Shown: positions 6,259 to 12,634 of the stretch, one piece after another
How the letters are laid out: the number at the start of each line of letters is the position of its first letter
Position numbering within the stretch: position 1 is the stretch's first letter
Assembly (NCBI GenBank): GCA_934572445.1
Contig: CAKTLD010000049.1
Span: 1-12,634 of the forward strand
Direction of reading: 5' to 3'
Source: an uncultured Oscillospiraceae bacterium
GTDB lineage: Bacteria > Bacillota > Clostridia > Oscillospirales > Oscillospiraceae
Length of the DNA: 12,634 nt
The notes under the pieces: generated by a model
Databases searched by the model: none
The model's input: only the letters and a program-made list of their open reading frames with translations
What the model was told of the DNA's origin: nothing
Position numbers and translations under genes: made by a program

Positions 6259-7479
6259 ATGCTGCTCTCCCTTTCGCTCGTTTTCCTGCCGGGGCTTTTA
6301 CTCGCGGAGGCCAGCCGTGCACTGCACCTGCCGCGCATCATCGGTCTGCTGCTCACAGGCATTCTGCTGGGGCCGTGCATGCTCGATGTGCTTGATCCCT
6401 CACTGCTCGCCATCTCGGCGGAGCTGCGGAAGATCGCGCTGATCATCATTCTGCTCAAGGCGGGACTCTCGCTCGACCTCGCTGATCTACGGCGCGTCGG
6501 GCGGCCGGCAGTGCTGATGTCCTGCCTCCCCGCAGGCTGTGAGATCCTGGGCTATGTGCTGCTGGCGCCGCGCCTGCTCGGTCTTTCGGCCATTGAGGCC
6601 GCGGTCATGGGCGCGGTGCTTGCGGCGGTCTCCCCCGCCGTGGTCGTGCCGCACATGGTGCAGCTGATGGAGGAGCGCCGCGGCACGGATAAAAGCATCC
6701 CTCAGCTCATCATGGCGGGCGCATCCTGCGACGATATCTTTGTCATCGTGCTTTTCACCACGTTTCTCGGCATGGCGCAGGGCGGGCATGCGCGCCTGCG
6801 CGACTTTCTGGAGATCCCCGTCTCCATTGCGCTCGGCATCCTGCTCGGCGCGGCAGCCGGTCTCCTGCTCAGCTTCTTTTTTGAAACCGCCTATGAGCAT
6901 GCCCGCTGCGTGCGCAGCAGCATGAAGACCATCATCGTGCTGGGCGTTTCGTTCCTGCTGGTCTCGGCGGAGGATCTGCTCAAGGGCATCGTACCTGTCT
7001 CCGGGCTGCTCGCAGTCGTCGCCCTGGCCTGCGCGCTGCGGAGAAAGAGCCCCGCCACCGTCTCCGGACGGCTTTCCGAAAAGTTCGGCAAGCTCTGGCT
7101 CGCGGCTGAAATACTGCTCTTTGTTCTTGTCGGAGCGGCGGTCGATATCCGCTATACTATGGCGCTCGGTCCGATCGCCGTCGCGCTCATCCTCTGCGCG
7201 CTCGTCTTCCGCTCGCTGGGTGTCGTGCTCTGCCTGATCAAAACGCCGCTTTCACGCCGCGAACGGCTGTTCTGCGTGCTCGCTTACCTGCCCAAGGCCA
7301 CGGTGCAGGCAGCCATCGGCTCGGTCCCGCTGGCGTCGGGACTTGCCTGCGGCGGCGCGGTGCTCTCTGTGGCGGTGCTGGGCATCCTGATCACCGCACC
7401 GCTCGGCGCGCTGCTTATCGACCGGACGAGCGGTCGCCTTCTGCAAAAAGAGCTCCCCACAAAAGAAACCCCGGAATGA
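6259..7479 (+). CDS. Cation:proton antiporter of the CPA superfamily, fluoride-riboswitch controlled
   Basis: A 406-residue polytopic membrane protein with about 12 hydrophobic segments, matching the Na_H_Exchanger fold. Diagnostic pieces are LPRIIGLLLTGILLGP near the N-terminus, SPAVVVPHM (residues 125-133), the buried acidic pair in GASCDDIFVIV (Asp158-Asp159, expected ion-binding site) and LPKATVQAAIGS (344-355). The start ATG at 6259 follows AAGGAGGT (6243-6250) by 8 nt. An in-frame ATG at 6148 would lie inside the riboswitch and is rejected. Family members exchange Na+ or K+ for protons. The fluoride riboswitch upstream indicates a role in fluoride stress, and antiporter genes are among known members of that regulon. 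Whether it moves fluoride, protons or cations during that stress is not shown. The gene is monocistronic, with a convergent flavodoxin gene downstream. Confidence 0.92.
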   Translation: MLLSLSLVFLPGLLLAEASRALHLPRIIGLLLTGILLGPCMLDVLDPSLLAISAELRKIALIIILLKAGLSLDLADLRRVGRPAVLMSCLPAGCEILGYVLLAPRLLGLSAIEAAVMGAVLAAVSPAVVVPHMVQLMEERRGTDKSIPQLIMAGASCDDIFVIVLFTTFLGMAQGGHARLRDFLEIPVSIALGILLGAAAGLLLSFFFETAYEHARCVRSSMKTIIVLGVSFLLVSAEDLLKGIVPVSGLLAVVALACALRRKSPATVSGRLSEKFGKLWLAAEILLFVLVGAAVDIRYTMALGPIAVALILCALVFRSLGVVLCLIKTPLSRRERLFCVLAYLPKATVQAAIGSVPLASGLACGGAVLSVAVLGILITAPLGALLIDRTSGRLLQKELPTKETPE

Positions 7480-7496
7480 GCCTTTGGCTCATTCCG
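7461..7496 (-). terminator. Terminator of the flavodoxin gene, overlapping the antiporter stop
   Basis: A perfect 11-bp stem (7472-7482 with 7486-7496, 3-nt loop) spans the antiporter stop codon in the convergent gap. On the minus strand it is followed by GGGTTTCTTTT, giving a terminator for flavodoxin. The plus-strand side lacks a good T run, so any action on antiporter mRNA is probably as a 3'-end stabiliser. Confidence 0.7.
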
Positions 7497-7511
7497 TGGT
7501 TCCGGCACTTT

Positions 7512-7988
7512 TCAGATGCCCAGACTCTCCGCCCACGCGGCGAGCTCCGCCTCGCCTGCGCGGCTCTTGAAGACCTTGCCCTCCGCGAGCTTTGCGCCCC
7601 GGCAGCTCGGTGCAAGCTTTGCGTTAGTCCCGCCCATACCGCTGCCGCCGGAGGTGGCAAAGGGCACGACCGTCTTGCCCTCAAGAGCGCAGCTCTCCAG
7701 GAATGTGTTGATGATCGTCGGCGCGACGTACCACCAAATCGGGAAACCGACAAAGATCGTGTCGTAATCGGTAACGTCGATCAGCTTTGCGATCTCGGGA
7801 CGGGAGGCAGGATCGTTCATCTCGATCGTACTGCGTGCCTTTTTGTCCATCCAGTTCAGGTCTGCCTTTGTGTAGGCAGCCTTCGGCTCGATCTCAAAAA
7901 GGTCTGCGCCCACCGCACCGGCAAGCGTTTTGGCAAGCCGCGCGGTCGTGCCGGTCGCAGAAAAATAAGCCACTAATTTTTTACCCAT
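7512..7988 (-). CDS. Flavodoxin (flavodoxin_4-like)
   Basis: A 158-residue FMN-binding electron carrier of the cytoplasm. The N-terminal phosphate-binding loop is YFSATGTTARLAK (Ser10, Thr12, Gly13, Thr14, Thr15). The segment GFPIWWYVAP (81-90) supplies aromatic residues near the isoalloxazine ring, and ATSGGSGMGG (111-120) is the second flavin loop. Length and motif order fit the short flavodoxins common in Clostridia and Bacteroidetes. The start at 7988 follows GGAGG at about 8 nt. The frame is open well upstream, but only as an antisense shadow of the divergent DUF362 gene. A near-consensus promoter lies upstream. The electron partner is unknown; the divergent DUF362 gene is a candidate functional neighbour. 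Confidence 0.93.
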   Translation of the reverse strand: MGKKLVAYFSATGTTARLAKTLAGAVGADLFEIEPKAAYTKADLNWMDKKARSTIEMNDPASRPEIAKLIDVTDYDTIFVGFPIWWYVAPTIINTFLESCALEGKTVVPFATSGGSGMGGTNAKLAPSCRGAKLAEGKVFKSRAGEAELAAWAESLGI

Positions 7989-8019
7989 TACTGATTCCTC
8001 CGTTTCGTTGGTTTGGCTG

Positions 8020-8048
8020 ATTATACACCTTTCCCCGCAAAATTGCAA
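8020..8048 (-). promoter_or_regulatory. Predicted strong promoter for flavodoxin
   Basis: On the minus strand TTGCAA (8043-8048) and a consensus TATAAT (8020-8025) are spaced exactly 17 bp. The predicted start is near 8013, giving a leader of about 25 nt. Confidence 0.82.
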
Positions 8049-8079
8049 TCCAGCGCACAAAAACTGTCTGCATTTCCGC

Positions 8080-8108
8080 TTGAACACCCGCCGCGGACAT
8101 GCTATACT
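8080..8108 (+). promoter_or_regulatory. Predicted promoter for the DUF362 gene, with a dyad across the -10 box
   Basis: TTGAAC (8080-8085) and TATACT (8103-8108) are 17 bp apart. CGGACA (8094-8099) and TGTCCG (8122-8127) form an inverted repeat flanking the -10 and start site, a typical repressor position. In the RNA, GTCCGC (8123-8128) can also pair with GCGGAC (8134-8139) as a leader hairpin. Confidence 0.72.
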
Positions 8109-8174
8109 GTTCCCGCGAAACTGTCCGCCGCACGCGGACCATCTGTTATCTGATATTACAGGAGGATGATCGCC

Positions 8175-9038
8175 ATGAAAGCAACCGTCTATTTTTCCCG
8201 CGAGATCACACCAGAAAAGGTCATCGCGCTCTACAAGGCCGCGGGCAAGGAGCTGACCGGTAAGGTCGCCGTCAAGCTGCACTCTGGCGAGCCGGGCAAC
8301 CAGAACTTCCTCGGTCCCGACTTTTGGCAGCCGATGATCGAGGCCGTGCATGGCACGGTCGTGGAATGCAACACCGCCTACCCCGGCGAGCGCAACACCA
8401 CCGAGGCACACCGCCGCACGATGATCAAGCACGGCTGGAGCAAGCATTTCGACGTTGACATTCTCGACGCCGAGGGTCCCGACCTTGAGCTTCCCATTCC
8501 GAACGGCCGGAGTATTCAGAAAGACCTCGTAGGTAAGAATATTGCAAACTACGATTCCATGCTGGTCCTCTCCCACTTCAAGGGGCACCCGATGGGCGGC
8601 TTCGGCGGCGCGCTCAAGCAGCTGTCCATCGGCTGCGCATCGAGCGCGGGCAAGGCCTATATCCACGGCGCGGGCAACCCCGACGAGATGTGGACAACCG
8701 AGCAGAACAAGTTCCTCGATGCCATGGCCGACGCCGCCTCCGCCGTTGTCGACTATTTCAAGGGCAATATGGTGTTCATCAACGTGATGAAGAACATGTC
8801 CGTCGACTGCGACTGCTGCGCCGTGGCCGAAGATCCCTGCATGGCGGATATCGGGATCCTCGCCTCGCTTGATCCCATCGCCATCGATCAGGCGTGTCTG
8901 GACCTCGTGTACGCGTCCGATGACCCGGGCCGCGGCCATCTCGTCGAGCGCATTGAAAGCCGCAACGGCAAGCGCACGGTGGACTCTGCCGCAGCGCTCG
9001 GCTTCGGTACGAAGGAGTATGAACTGATCGAGCTGTAA
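8175..9038 (+). CDS. DUF362 domain-containing protein without a ferredoxin domain
   Basis: A 287-residue protein matching the DUF362 family. Recognisable parts are KVAVKLHSGEPGN (about 34-46), the LVLSHFKGHPMGGFGGALKQLSIG block, and CDCCAVAEDPCMADIGILAS (starting at Cys212), followed by LDPIAIDQACLDLV. Many DUF362 proteins carry extra 4Fe-4S ferredoxin motifs; this one has none, only Cys212, Cys214, Cys215 and Cys222 in a tight group that could bind a metal or Fe-S centre. The start at 8175 is chosen because GGAGG (8161-8165) is 9 nt upstream; the ATG at 8166 abuts that site. The gene is divergent from flavodoxin with separate promoters, which suggests but does not prove a shared redox function. 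No good terminator follows. The biochemical activity is unknown. Confidence 0.9.
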   Translation: MKATVYFSREITPEKVIALYKAAGKELTGKVAVKLHSGEPGNQNFLGPDFWQPMIEAVHGTVVECNTAYPGERNTTEAHRRTMIKHGWSKHFDVDILDAEGPDLELPIPNGRSIQKDLVGKNIANYDSMLVLSHFKGHPMGGFGGALKQLSIGCASSAGKAYIHGAGNPDEMWTTEQNKFLDAMADAASAVVDYFKGNMVFINVMKNMSVDCDCCAVAEDPCMADIGILASLDPIAIDQACLDLVYASDDPGRGHLVERIESRNGKRTVDSAAALGFGTKEYELIEL

Positions 9039-9077
9039 GCTGCCGTTCTTTCCTTTTCCTTTTTTTGAAAAAGCCTC

Positions 9078-9108
9078 TTGACTCTCACATGGTGTCAGGG
9101 CCTATCCT
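9078..9108 (+). promoter_or_regulatory. MerR-type promoter/operator with 19-bp spacer
   Basis: TTGACT (9078-9083) and TATCCT (9103-9108) are separated by 19 bp, the over-long spacer typical of promoters activated by MerR-family regulators. TGACTC and GTGTCA (9079-9084 and 9092-9097) form a dyad in the spacer. The MerR gene starts 32 nt downstream, so autoregulation is likely. Confidence 0.78.
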
Positions 9109-9140
9109 GTATTCGAGCTCAAAAACACGGAGGTACCACC

Positions 9141-9956
9141 ATGCTGAAGATCGGAGATTTTTCAAAGCTGTCCAGAGTCAGCATCCGCATGCTGCGCTAT
9201 TACGATGAGATTGGGCTGCTCAAGCCCGATTCCATCGACCGCTTCACCGACTACCGCTACTACAGCGAGTCCCAGCTGCCCGTCGTCTGCCGCATCGCAG
9301 CGCTGCGCGACATGGGCTTCGGACTCTCTGAGATCCGCGCCCTGCTGCCCGTCTATGACGATCCCGCGCAGCTGGATGCGCATCTCGCCGCGCGGCAGAC
9401 GGCGCTGCTGGCAGAGCAGGCGCAGCTCACGCACCAGATGCAGCTTCTGGACACAGCCCGCAAGCGGCTGAGAAAGGAAGAAAGTATGCACTACAATGTC
9501 ACCATCAAGACCCTGCCCGAGCGTTACGCCGCCACCGTCCGCATGACCATCCCCCGCTATGAGGATGAGGGCATGGTATGGCGCGTCCTCTGCGAGGAGA
9601 CCGATCCGCTGGGTCTCATCCCCTCCGACCCCTGCTACTGCTGCGTCGTTTTCCTTGACGGTGAATACAAGGAGGAGCAGGTCGAAGTCGAGGCGCAGAA
9701 GACCCTCAAGGGGCAGTATCCCGACACCGAGCACGTCAGATTCCGCACACTGCCTGCCGTCACCTATGCCGGCTGCACCTTCAAGGGCGGCTACGAGCAG
9801 ATCCATGATGTCACCGCAGCGCTGACGGAATGGATCGAGGCCAACGGCTATGAATACGCCGGGCCGATGTTCGACATCTACCACATCAGCCCGCACGAGA
9901 CACAGGACCCCAACGAGTTTGTCACCGAGGTCTGCTATCCGGTGAAAAAGAAATAA
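9141..9956 (+). CDS. MerR family transcriptional regulator with GyrI-like effector domain
   Basis: A 271-residue ligand-responsive activator resembling BmrR-type regulators. The winged HTH (residues 1-70) begins LKIGDFSKLSRVSIRMLRYYDEIGLLKP and includes DYRYYSESQL. A linking helix (about 75-112) would form the antiparallel dimer coiled coil. The C-terminal part (about 117-271) looks like a GyrI/AraC effector-binding domain, with TLPERYAATVRMTIP at its start and a CCVVFLDGEY strand. That domain type binds amphipathic or drug-like small molecules. The start follows GGAGGT by 6 nt. No efflux pump or enzyme gene is adjacent, so the only target visible here is its own 19-bp-spacer promoter. The ligand is unknown. 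Confidence 0.93.
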   Translation: MLKIGDFSKLSRVSIRMLRYYDEIGLLKPDSIDRFTDYRYYSESQLPVVCRIAALRDMGFGLSEIRALLPVYDDPAQLDAHLAARQTALLAEQAQLTHQMQLLDTARKRLRKEESMHYNVTIKTLPERYAATVRMTIPRYEDEGMVWRVLCEETDPLGLIPSDPCYCCVVFLDGEYKEEQVEVEAQKTLKGQYPDTEHVRFRTLPAVTYAGCTFKGGYEQIHDVTAALTEWIEANGYEYAGPMFDIYHISPHETQDPNEFVTEVCYPVKKK

Positions 9957-9964
9957 AAACCCCG

Positions 9965-10003
9965 GGAGGGACCTCTCTTTTGAAAAGAGAGGCCCCTCCT
10001 TTC
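9965..10003 (+). terminator. Terminator after the MerR regulator
   Basis: GGAGGG and CCTCTCTTTT (9965-9981) pair with AAAAGAGAGG and CCCTCC (9983-9999), with a single A-C mismatch, followed by TTT. On the other strand the same hairpin is followed by a TTTTT tract, so it can work both ways. A second hairpin follows: GCTGCCTG (10005-10012) with CAGGCAGC (10023-10030). Confidence 0.75.
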
Positions 10004-10116
10004 CGCTGCCTGCACCCGATGCCAGGCAGCATCCCTCCCGCCGCCTTTTTCAGCCGCGTGTGAACGATCCTGACCGGCCGGCGCTGCAGCCTGACCGGAA
10101 AAGTCAGATCAGATCA

Positions 10117-10151
10117 CAAAAAAGAGACAGGCACAGCCTGTCTCTTTTTTG
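10117..10151. terminator. Bidirectional rho-independent terminator after the XRE gene
   Basis: A perfect 16-bp stem (10117-10132 with 10136-10151) has a 3-nt loop. It is flanked by six A on one side and six T on the other, so it terminates transcription from either strand. It lies directly after the stop codon of the minus-strand XRE gene. The stretch 10031-10116 to its left holds no gene, only two CCTGACCGG copies 21 bp apart. Confidence 0.9.
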
Positions 10152-10152
10152 C

Positions 10153-10509
10153 TTAGTCTTCGCTGTTCTCTTCCTGTGTCTGCCGCAGCAGCTCTTCGAC
10201 CGGAACGCCGTAGAGCTTCGCGAGCGCGCAGAGATTCGATGTGCTGGGGTCGGACGTGCCGTTTTCCCATTTGCTCACCGCCTGACGGCTGACGCCGAGC
10301 GTCTCTGCGACGAACTCCTGCGTCATCTGCTTCTCCGTCCGGTGCGCCTTGAGCGCCTCGCCGAGCGAGCGGCAGACGGCCTTCTTCTCCTCGCGCACAT
10401 CTTTTGACTTGATGTACTTTCGCAGTACCTTGACAAGCAGCACAAAGAGGTAGATGAGCGCACCGTAAACGACGAACATGATCGGCAGGATGATAAGAGT
10501 GAGTTTCAT
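10153..10509 (-). CDS. XRE-type HTH protein with N-terminal membrane helix
   Basis: A 118-residue protein. Residues about 3-27 are a single hydrophobic segment and residues 27-45 are strongly basic (LRKYIKSKDVREEKK). A Cro/C1-type HTH follows at about 49-108, with MTQEFVAETLGVSRQAVSKWENG as recognition core and a C-terminal helix AKLYGVPVEELL. The DNA-binding domain should face the cytoplasm from the membrane. The order anchor-then-HTH is the reverse of the common HTH-then-membrane arrangement. The start at 10509 is chosen because AAGGAGA is about 7 nt upstream; the ATG two codons earlier is too close to it. It lies 104 nt after the GNAT gene on the same strand and ends at a strong terminator. 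Targets are unknown. Confidence 0.88.
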   Translation of the reverse strand: MKLTLIILPIMFVVYGALIYLFVLLVKVLRKYIKSKDVREEKKAVCRSLGEALKAHRTEKQMTQEFVAETLGVSRQAVSKWENGTSDPSTSNLCALAKLYGVPVEELLRQTQEENSED

Positions 10510-10613
10510 GGTCATTCTCCTTTTCGTTTGATGCGCTCATCATAGCGAAAAGCAGCGGTTGCTTCCACCAACTATCACGCAATTTTGCGTTGCGAAGGCG
10601 AAAAAACGGCTGT

Positions 10614-11012
10614 TTACCGCATAAACCCCCGGCCGCCAAGGTCCGAAAGCTCGCGCAGGCCCAGAGAGCGGTAGAACGCGAGTGTTTTTTCCGTGTCGTC
10701 CGTCACGAGCTGGAGCTGCCGGACGTCTGCAAAGCGCTCCATCACCGCGCGCATCAGCGCTGTGCCGACGCCGCGCCGCTGATACTGCGGAAAAACCAGC
10801 AGGTCCTGCACCAGCACAATGGTCTCGCCGTCGCCCACAGCGCGGACAAGGCCGACAAGTGTTTTTCCTTCATAGGCCGCAAGCGTCAGCAGGGACTTTT
10901 CAAAGCCACGCCGCAACGCGTCGGGCGCGTCCGTGTACGCCGTCCAGCCGACGGACGCGTACAGCGGCAGGATCTCTTCCTCGCGATAGATCTGATATTC
11001 GGTAATCTCCAT
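10614..11012 (-). CDS. GNAT family N-acetyltransferase
   Basis: A 132-residue cytoplasmic acetyl-CoA-dependent acetyltransferase. The acetyl-CoA loop is in LVFPQYQRRGVGTALMRAV (about 72-90), with the QRRGVG signature at 78-83. A strand QLQLVTDDTEKTLAFYRSLGL (about 99-119) gives the usual C-terminal motif with the conserved FY. The substrate cannot be deduced. The start at 11012 is preferred because GGAGG ends 5 nt upstream; an ATG four codons earlier overlaps that ribosome site. A hairpin (11021-11028 with 11039-11046) covers part of that ribosome site. The gene follows dnaE by 68 nt on the same strand and may be co-transcribed with it. Confidence 0.92.
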   Translation of the reverse strand: MEITEYQIYREEEILPLYASVGWTAYTDAPDALRRGFEKSLLTLAAYEGKTLVGLVRAVGDGETIVLVQDLLVFPQYQRRGVGTALMRAVMERFADVRQLQLVTDDTEKTLAFYRSLGLRELSDLGGRGFMR

Positions 11013-11035
11013 AAAATCCTCCATGATCGTTTTTT

Positions 11036-11062
11036 TCAGATCATGGTCAAACGCAATCTCAT
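11036..11062 (-). CDS. Possible 8-residue leader peptide upstream of the GNAT gene
   Basis: ATG at 11062 is preceded by AAAGGGGG at 7-nt spacing and opens an 8-codon frame, MRLRLTMI, ending TGA at 11036-11038. It lies between dnaE and the GNAT gene, and its stop falls in the loop of the hairpin covering the GNAT ribosome site. It could couple or modulate GNAT translation, but such short frames arise often by chance. Confidence 0.2.
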   Translation of the reverse strand: MRLRLTMI

Positions 11063-11080
11063 CGCCAGTCCCCCTTTCTT

Positions 11081-12634
11081 TTATTTCACCACCACATTTT
11101 CCTTGCCGAAGCGCTGCTCCAGATCGCGCACGAGCGAGGGATAGAGGTCGCAGGTCGTGCCGATGAGCTTGCCGGTATCGGAAAGTCGGATACGGACATT
11201 GCTGCTTTTTCCCTCAAACATATAGAGCACCTTGCGCAGAATGTCCATTTCCGGCCCGCTGCCGGAGGGCAGGCGGAGATAGAGCGTCTTTCCGCTTTGC
11301 GGCTGCGAGGGTCCCGGAACCGCCGCGTCAGCGCTCAGCGGGCGGGCAAAGTCGCACATCAGCTGCGGCGCTTTCTCGTCGCGCACGGAGAGCGTACCCG
11401 TGACGTAAATAACCTGCCCCTCCTGCAAGTAGCTGCCGTACTGCTCGAGCACGCGCGTGAAGCACAGCATTTCAATACTGCCCGTGCCATCCTCAAGCGT
11501 CACATAGGCCATAAGGGTATTTTTCTTCGTCATCTTTGTTTTGCTCGCGGTCACGACGCCCGCGAGCGAGATCTTCTGCCCGTCGGAGAACGTCGTCGGC
11601 CCAGACTCCTGCGAAAAATCCTCCATCACGCGGCCGATGGCCGCCGCGCCGGACGTGCGCACGAGCGAGCGGTAGGCATCCATCGGGTGGCCCGAGAGAT
11701 ACAGCCCTGTCGTGGCCCGCTCCATTGCCATGAGCTCCTGCGGCGTGAACTCGGGAATGTCCGGCAGGACCAGCGCTGCCTGCTGTGCGGTCTCCGCGCC
11801 CATACCAAAAAAGTCGATCTGCCCCTCGATGTTCGTGCGGTTGCCCTCGGCGATGCCGTCCATCAGCTTTTCGTAGACGGCGATGAGCTGCGAGCGCTTC
11901 GCGCCCGTCGAGTCGAACGCGCCCGCGCGGATCAGATTCTCGACCGCGCGCTTATTGATCTCCATGCCGTCCATGCGGCGGCAGAAGTCCTGAAAGTCAA
12001 CGAACGGACCGTTGAGCTCCCGCTCGCGCATCATGCGCAGGATGAGGCCGCGGCCGATGTTCTTGATGGCGACGAGGCCAAAGCGGATGCCCTCGGGCTC
12101 GACCGTGAAGCGGTCGGCGGAATGATTGACGTCCGGCGGCAGAAGCTTAATGCCACATTCGCGGCACTCGTTGAAATACTCGCCCACCTTGTCGGACGAG
12201 TCGAGCACGCTGGACAAGAGCGCCGCCATATACTCTTTCGTATAGTGGCACTTGAAGTACGCCGTCTGATACGCGACGACCGCGTAGGCCGCGGCGTGCG
12301 CCTTGTTGAAGGCATAGTTTGCAAAGGCGTAGATTTCCTCATAGATTTCCTGCGCGGCCTTTTCGTCGATGCCGTTCGCCACGCAGCCGGAGATATTGCG
12401 CGCGGGATCGCCGTGCAGGAACGCCTCGCGCTCGCGCTCAATGTCCTTGACCTTCTTCTTGCTCATCGCGCGGCGCAGCATGTCCGCCTGACCAAGCGAG
12501 TAGCCCGCAAGCTGCTGGAAAATCTGAATGACCTGCTCCTGATACACGATGCAGCCGTAGGTGATCGACAGGATCGGCTCAAGCTGCGGGATGAGGTATG
12601 TGACCTTTTTCGGGTCGTGTTTGCAGGCAATGAA
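11081..12634 (-). CDS. dnaE: DNA polymerase III subunit alpha, C-terminal part (N-terminus off the right edge)
   Basis: The last 517 residues of the replicative polymerase alpha subunit. The frame is open to the right edge. It begins in the fingers region with YGCIVYQEQVIQIFQQLAGY, then LGQADMLRRAMSKKK. Next comes NYAFNKAHAAAYAVVAYQTA, typical of bacterial DnaE. The helix-hairpin-helix region follows (GLVAIKNIGRG and NKRAVENLIRAGAFD). An OB-fold segment (ISLAGVVTASKTKMTKKN through YVTLEDGTGSIEMLCF) precedes the C-terminal tail. Full-length DnaE is about 1,100-1,200 residues, so the PHP and catalytic palm domains lie outside the window. No frameshift or missing segment is seen. It is a core replication gene, so this end of the window is ordinary chromosome. 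Confidence 0.96.
   Translation of the reverse strand, partial: FIACKHDPKKVTYLIPQLEPILSITYGCIVYQEQVIQIFQQLAGYSLGQADMLRRAMSKKKVKDIEREREAFLHGDPARNISGCVANGIDEKAAQEIYEEIYAFANYAFNKAHAAAYAVVAYQTAYFKCHYTKEYMAALLSSVLDSSDKVGEYFNECRECGIKLLPPDVNHSADRFTVEPEGIRFGLVAIKNIGRGLILRMMRERELNGPFVDFQDFCRRMDGMEINKRAVENLIRAGAFDSTGAKRSQLIAVYEKLMDGIAEGNRTNIEGQIDFFGMGAETAQQAALVLPDIPEFTPQELMAMERATTGLYLSGHPMDAYRSLVRTSGAAAIGRVMEDFSQESGPTTFSDGQKISLAGVVTASKTKMTKKNTLMAYVTLEDGTGSIEMLCFTRVLEQYGSYLQEGQVIYVTGTLSVRDEKAPQLMCDFARPLSADAAVPGPSQPQSGKTLYLRLPSGSGPEMDILRKVLYMFEGKSSNVRIRLSDTGKLIGTTCDLYPSLVRDLEQRFGKENVVVK

Noticed and set aside
5226..6458. A 410-codon minus-strand open frame across the regulator gene and riboswitch
   Set aside because: It runs antisense through a response regulator with all catalytic residues, a terminator and the riboswitch.
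7989..8939. A long upstream extension of the flavodoxin frame
   Set aside because: It crosses the flavodoxin promoter and is antisense to DUF362. Flavodoxin normally starts just before the FMN loop, as at 7988.
10069..10098. Two CCTGACCGG copies 21 bp apart in the gene-free stretch before the XRE terminator
   Set aside because: There are only two short GC-rich copies, with no nearby promoter in a suitable position. Chance is a sufficient explanation.
1..12634. Mobile elements, CRISPR arrays, tRNA or rRNA genes, phage genes
   Set aside because: No transposase, integrase, spaced direct-repeat array or cloverleaf sequence was recognised. All longer gaps are accounted for by promoters, terminators and the riboswitch.

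Overview
The window looks like the chromosome of a GC-rich member of the Clostridia, plausibly an Oscillospiraceae-type gut anaerobe. The reasons are the high GC content, strong AGGAGG-type ribosome sites, sigma-A-type promoters, and the gene families present: a TAXI-type TRAP transporter, a LytS/LytTR two-component system, a flavodoxin, a stand-alone DUF362 protein and a bacillary/clostridial-style MerR-GyrI regulator. The assignment is an inference from composition and gene content; no rRNA or marker gene fixes the species. No transposon, CRISPR array, tRNA or phage gene was seen.

Layout. Positions 1-3367 (minus strand) hold a TRAP transporter operon: a TAXI solute-binding lipoprotein, a DUF1850 protein, and a fused 4TM/12TM permease cut by the left edge. 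Positions 3368-3657 are a divergent control region with a promoter for each side and a set of about 21-bp-spaced repeats resembling LytTR operators. Positions 3658-6056 (plus) encode a LytS-family sensor kinase and its LytTR response regulator, closed by a terminator. Positions 6109-7479 (plus) are a CPA-type cation/proton antiporter whose 5' leader matches the fluoride (crcB) riboswitch, followed by a terminator hairpin that overlaps the aptamer. Positions 7461-7988 (minus) and 8080-9038 (plus) are a divergent flavodoxin / DUF362 pair. Positions 9078-9956 (plus) are a MerR-family regulator with a GyrI-like ligand domain behind a 19-bp-spacer promoter. From 9957 to the right edge everything is on the minus strand: an XRE-type HTH protein with an N-terminal membrane helix, a GNAT acetyltransferase, and the 3' part of dnaE.

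How the genes may work together. The kinase/regulator pair probably senses a small extracellular solute and controls the divergent TRAP transporter, as LytS-family systems do for carboxylate uptake elsewhere. The antiporter is probably a fluoride-stress gene, switched on when fluoride stabilises the leader aptamer and blocks the terminator. The flavodoxin and DUF362 proteins may share a redox role, but the sequence does not prove it. The strongest observation is the fluoride riboswitch with its overlapping terminator. The LytTR-like repeat array is second.
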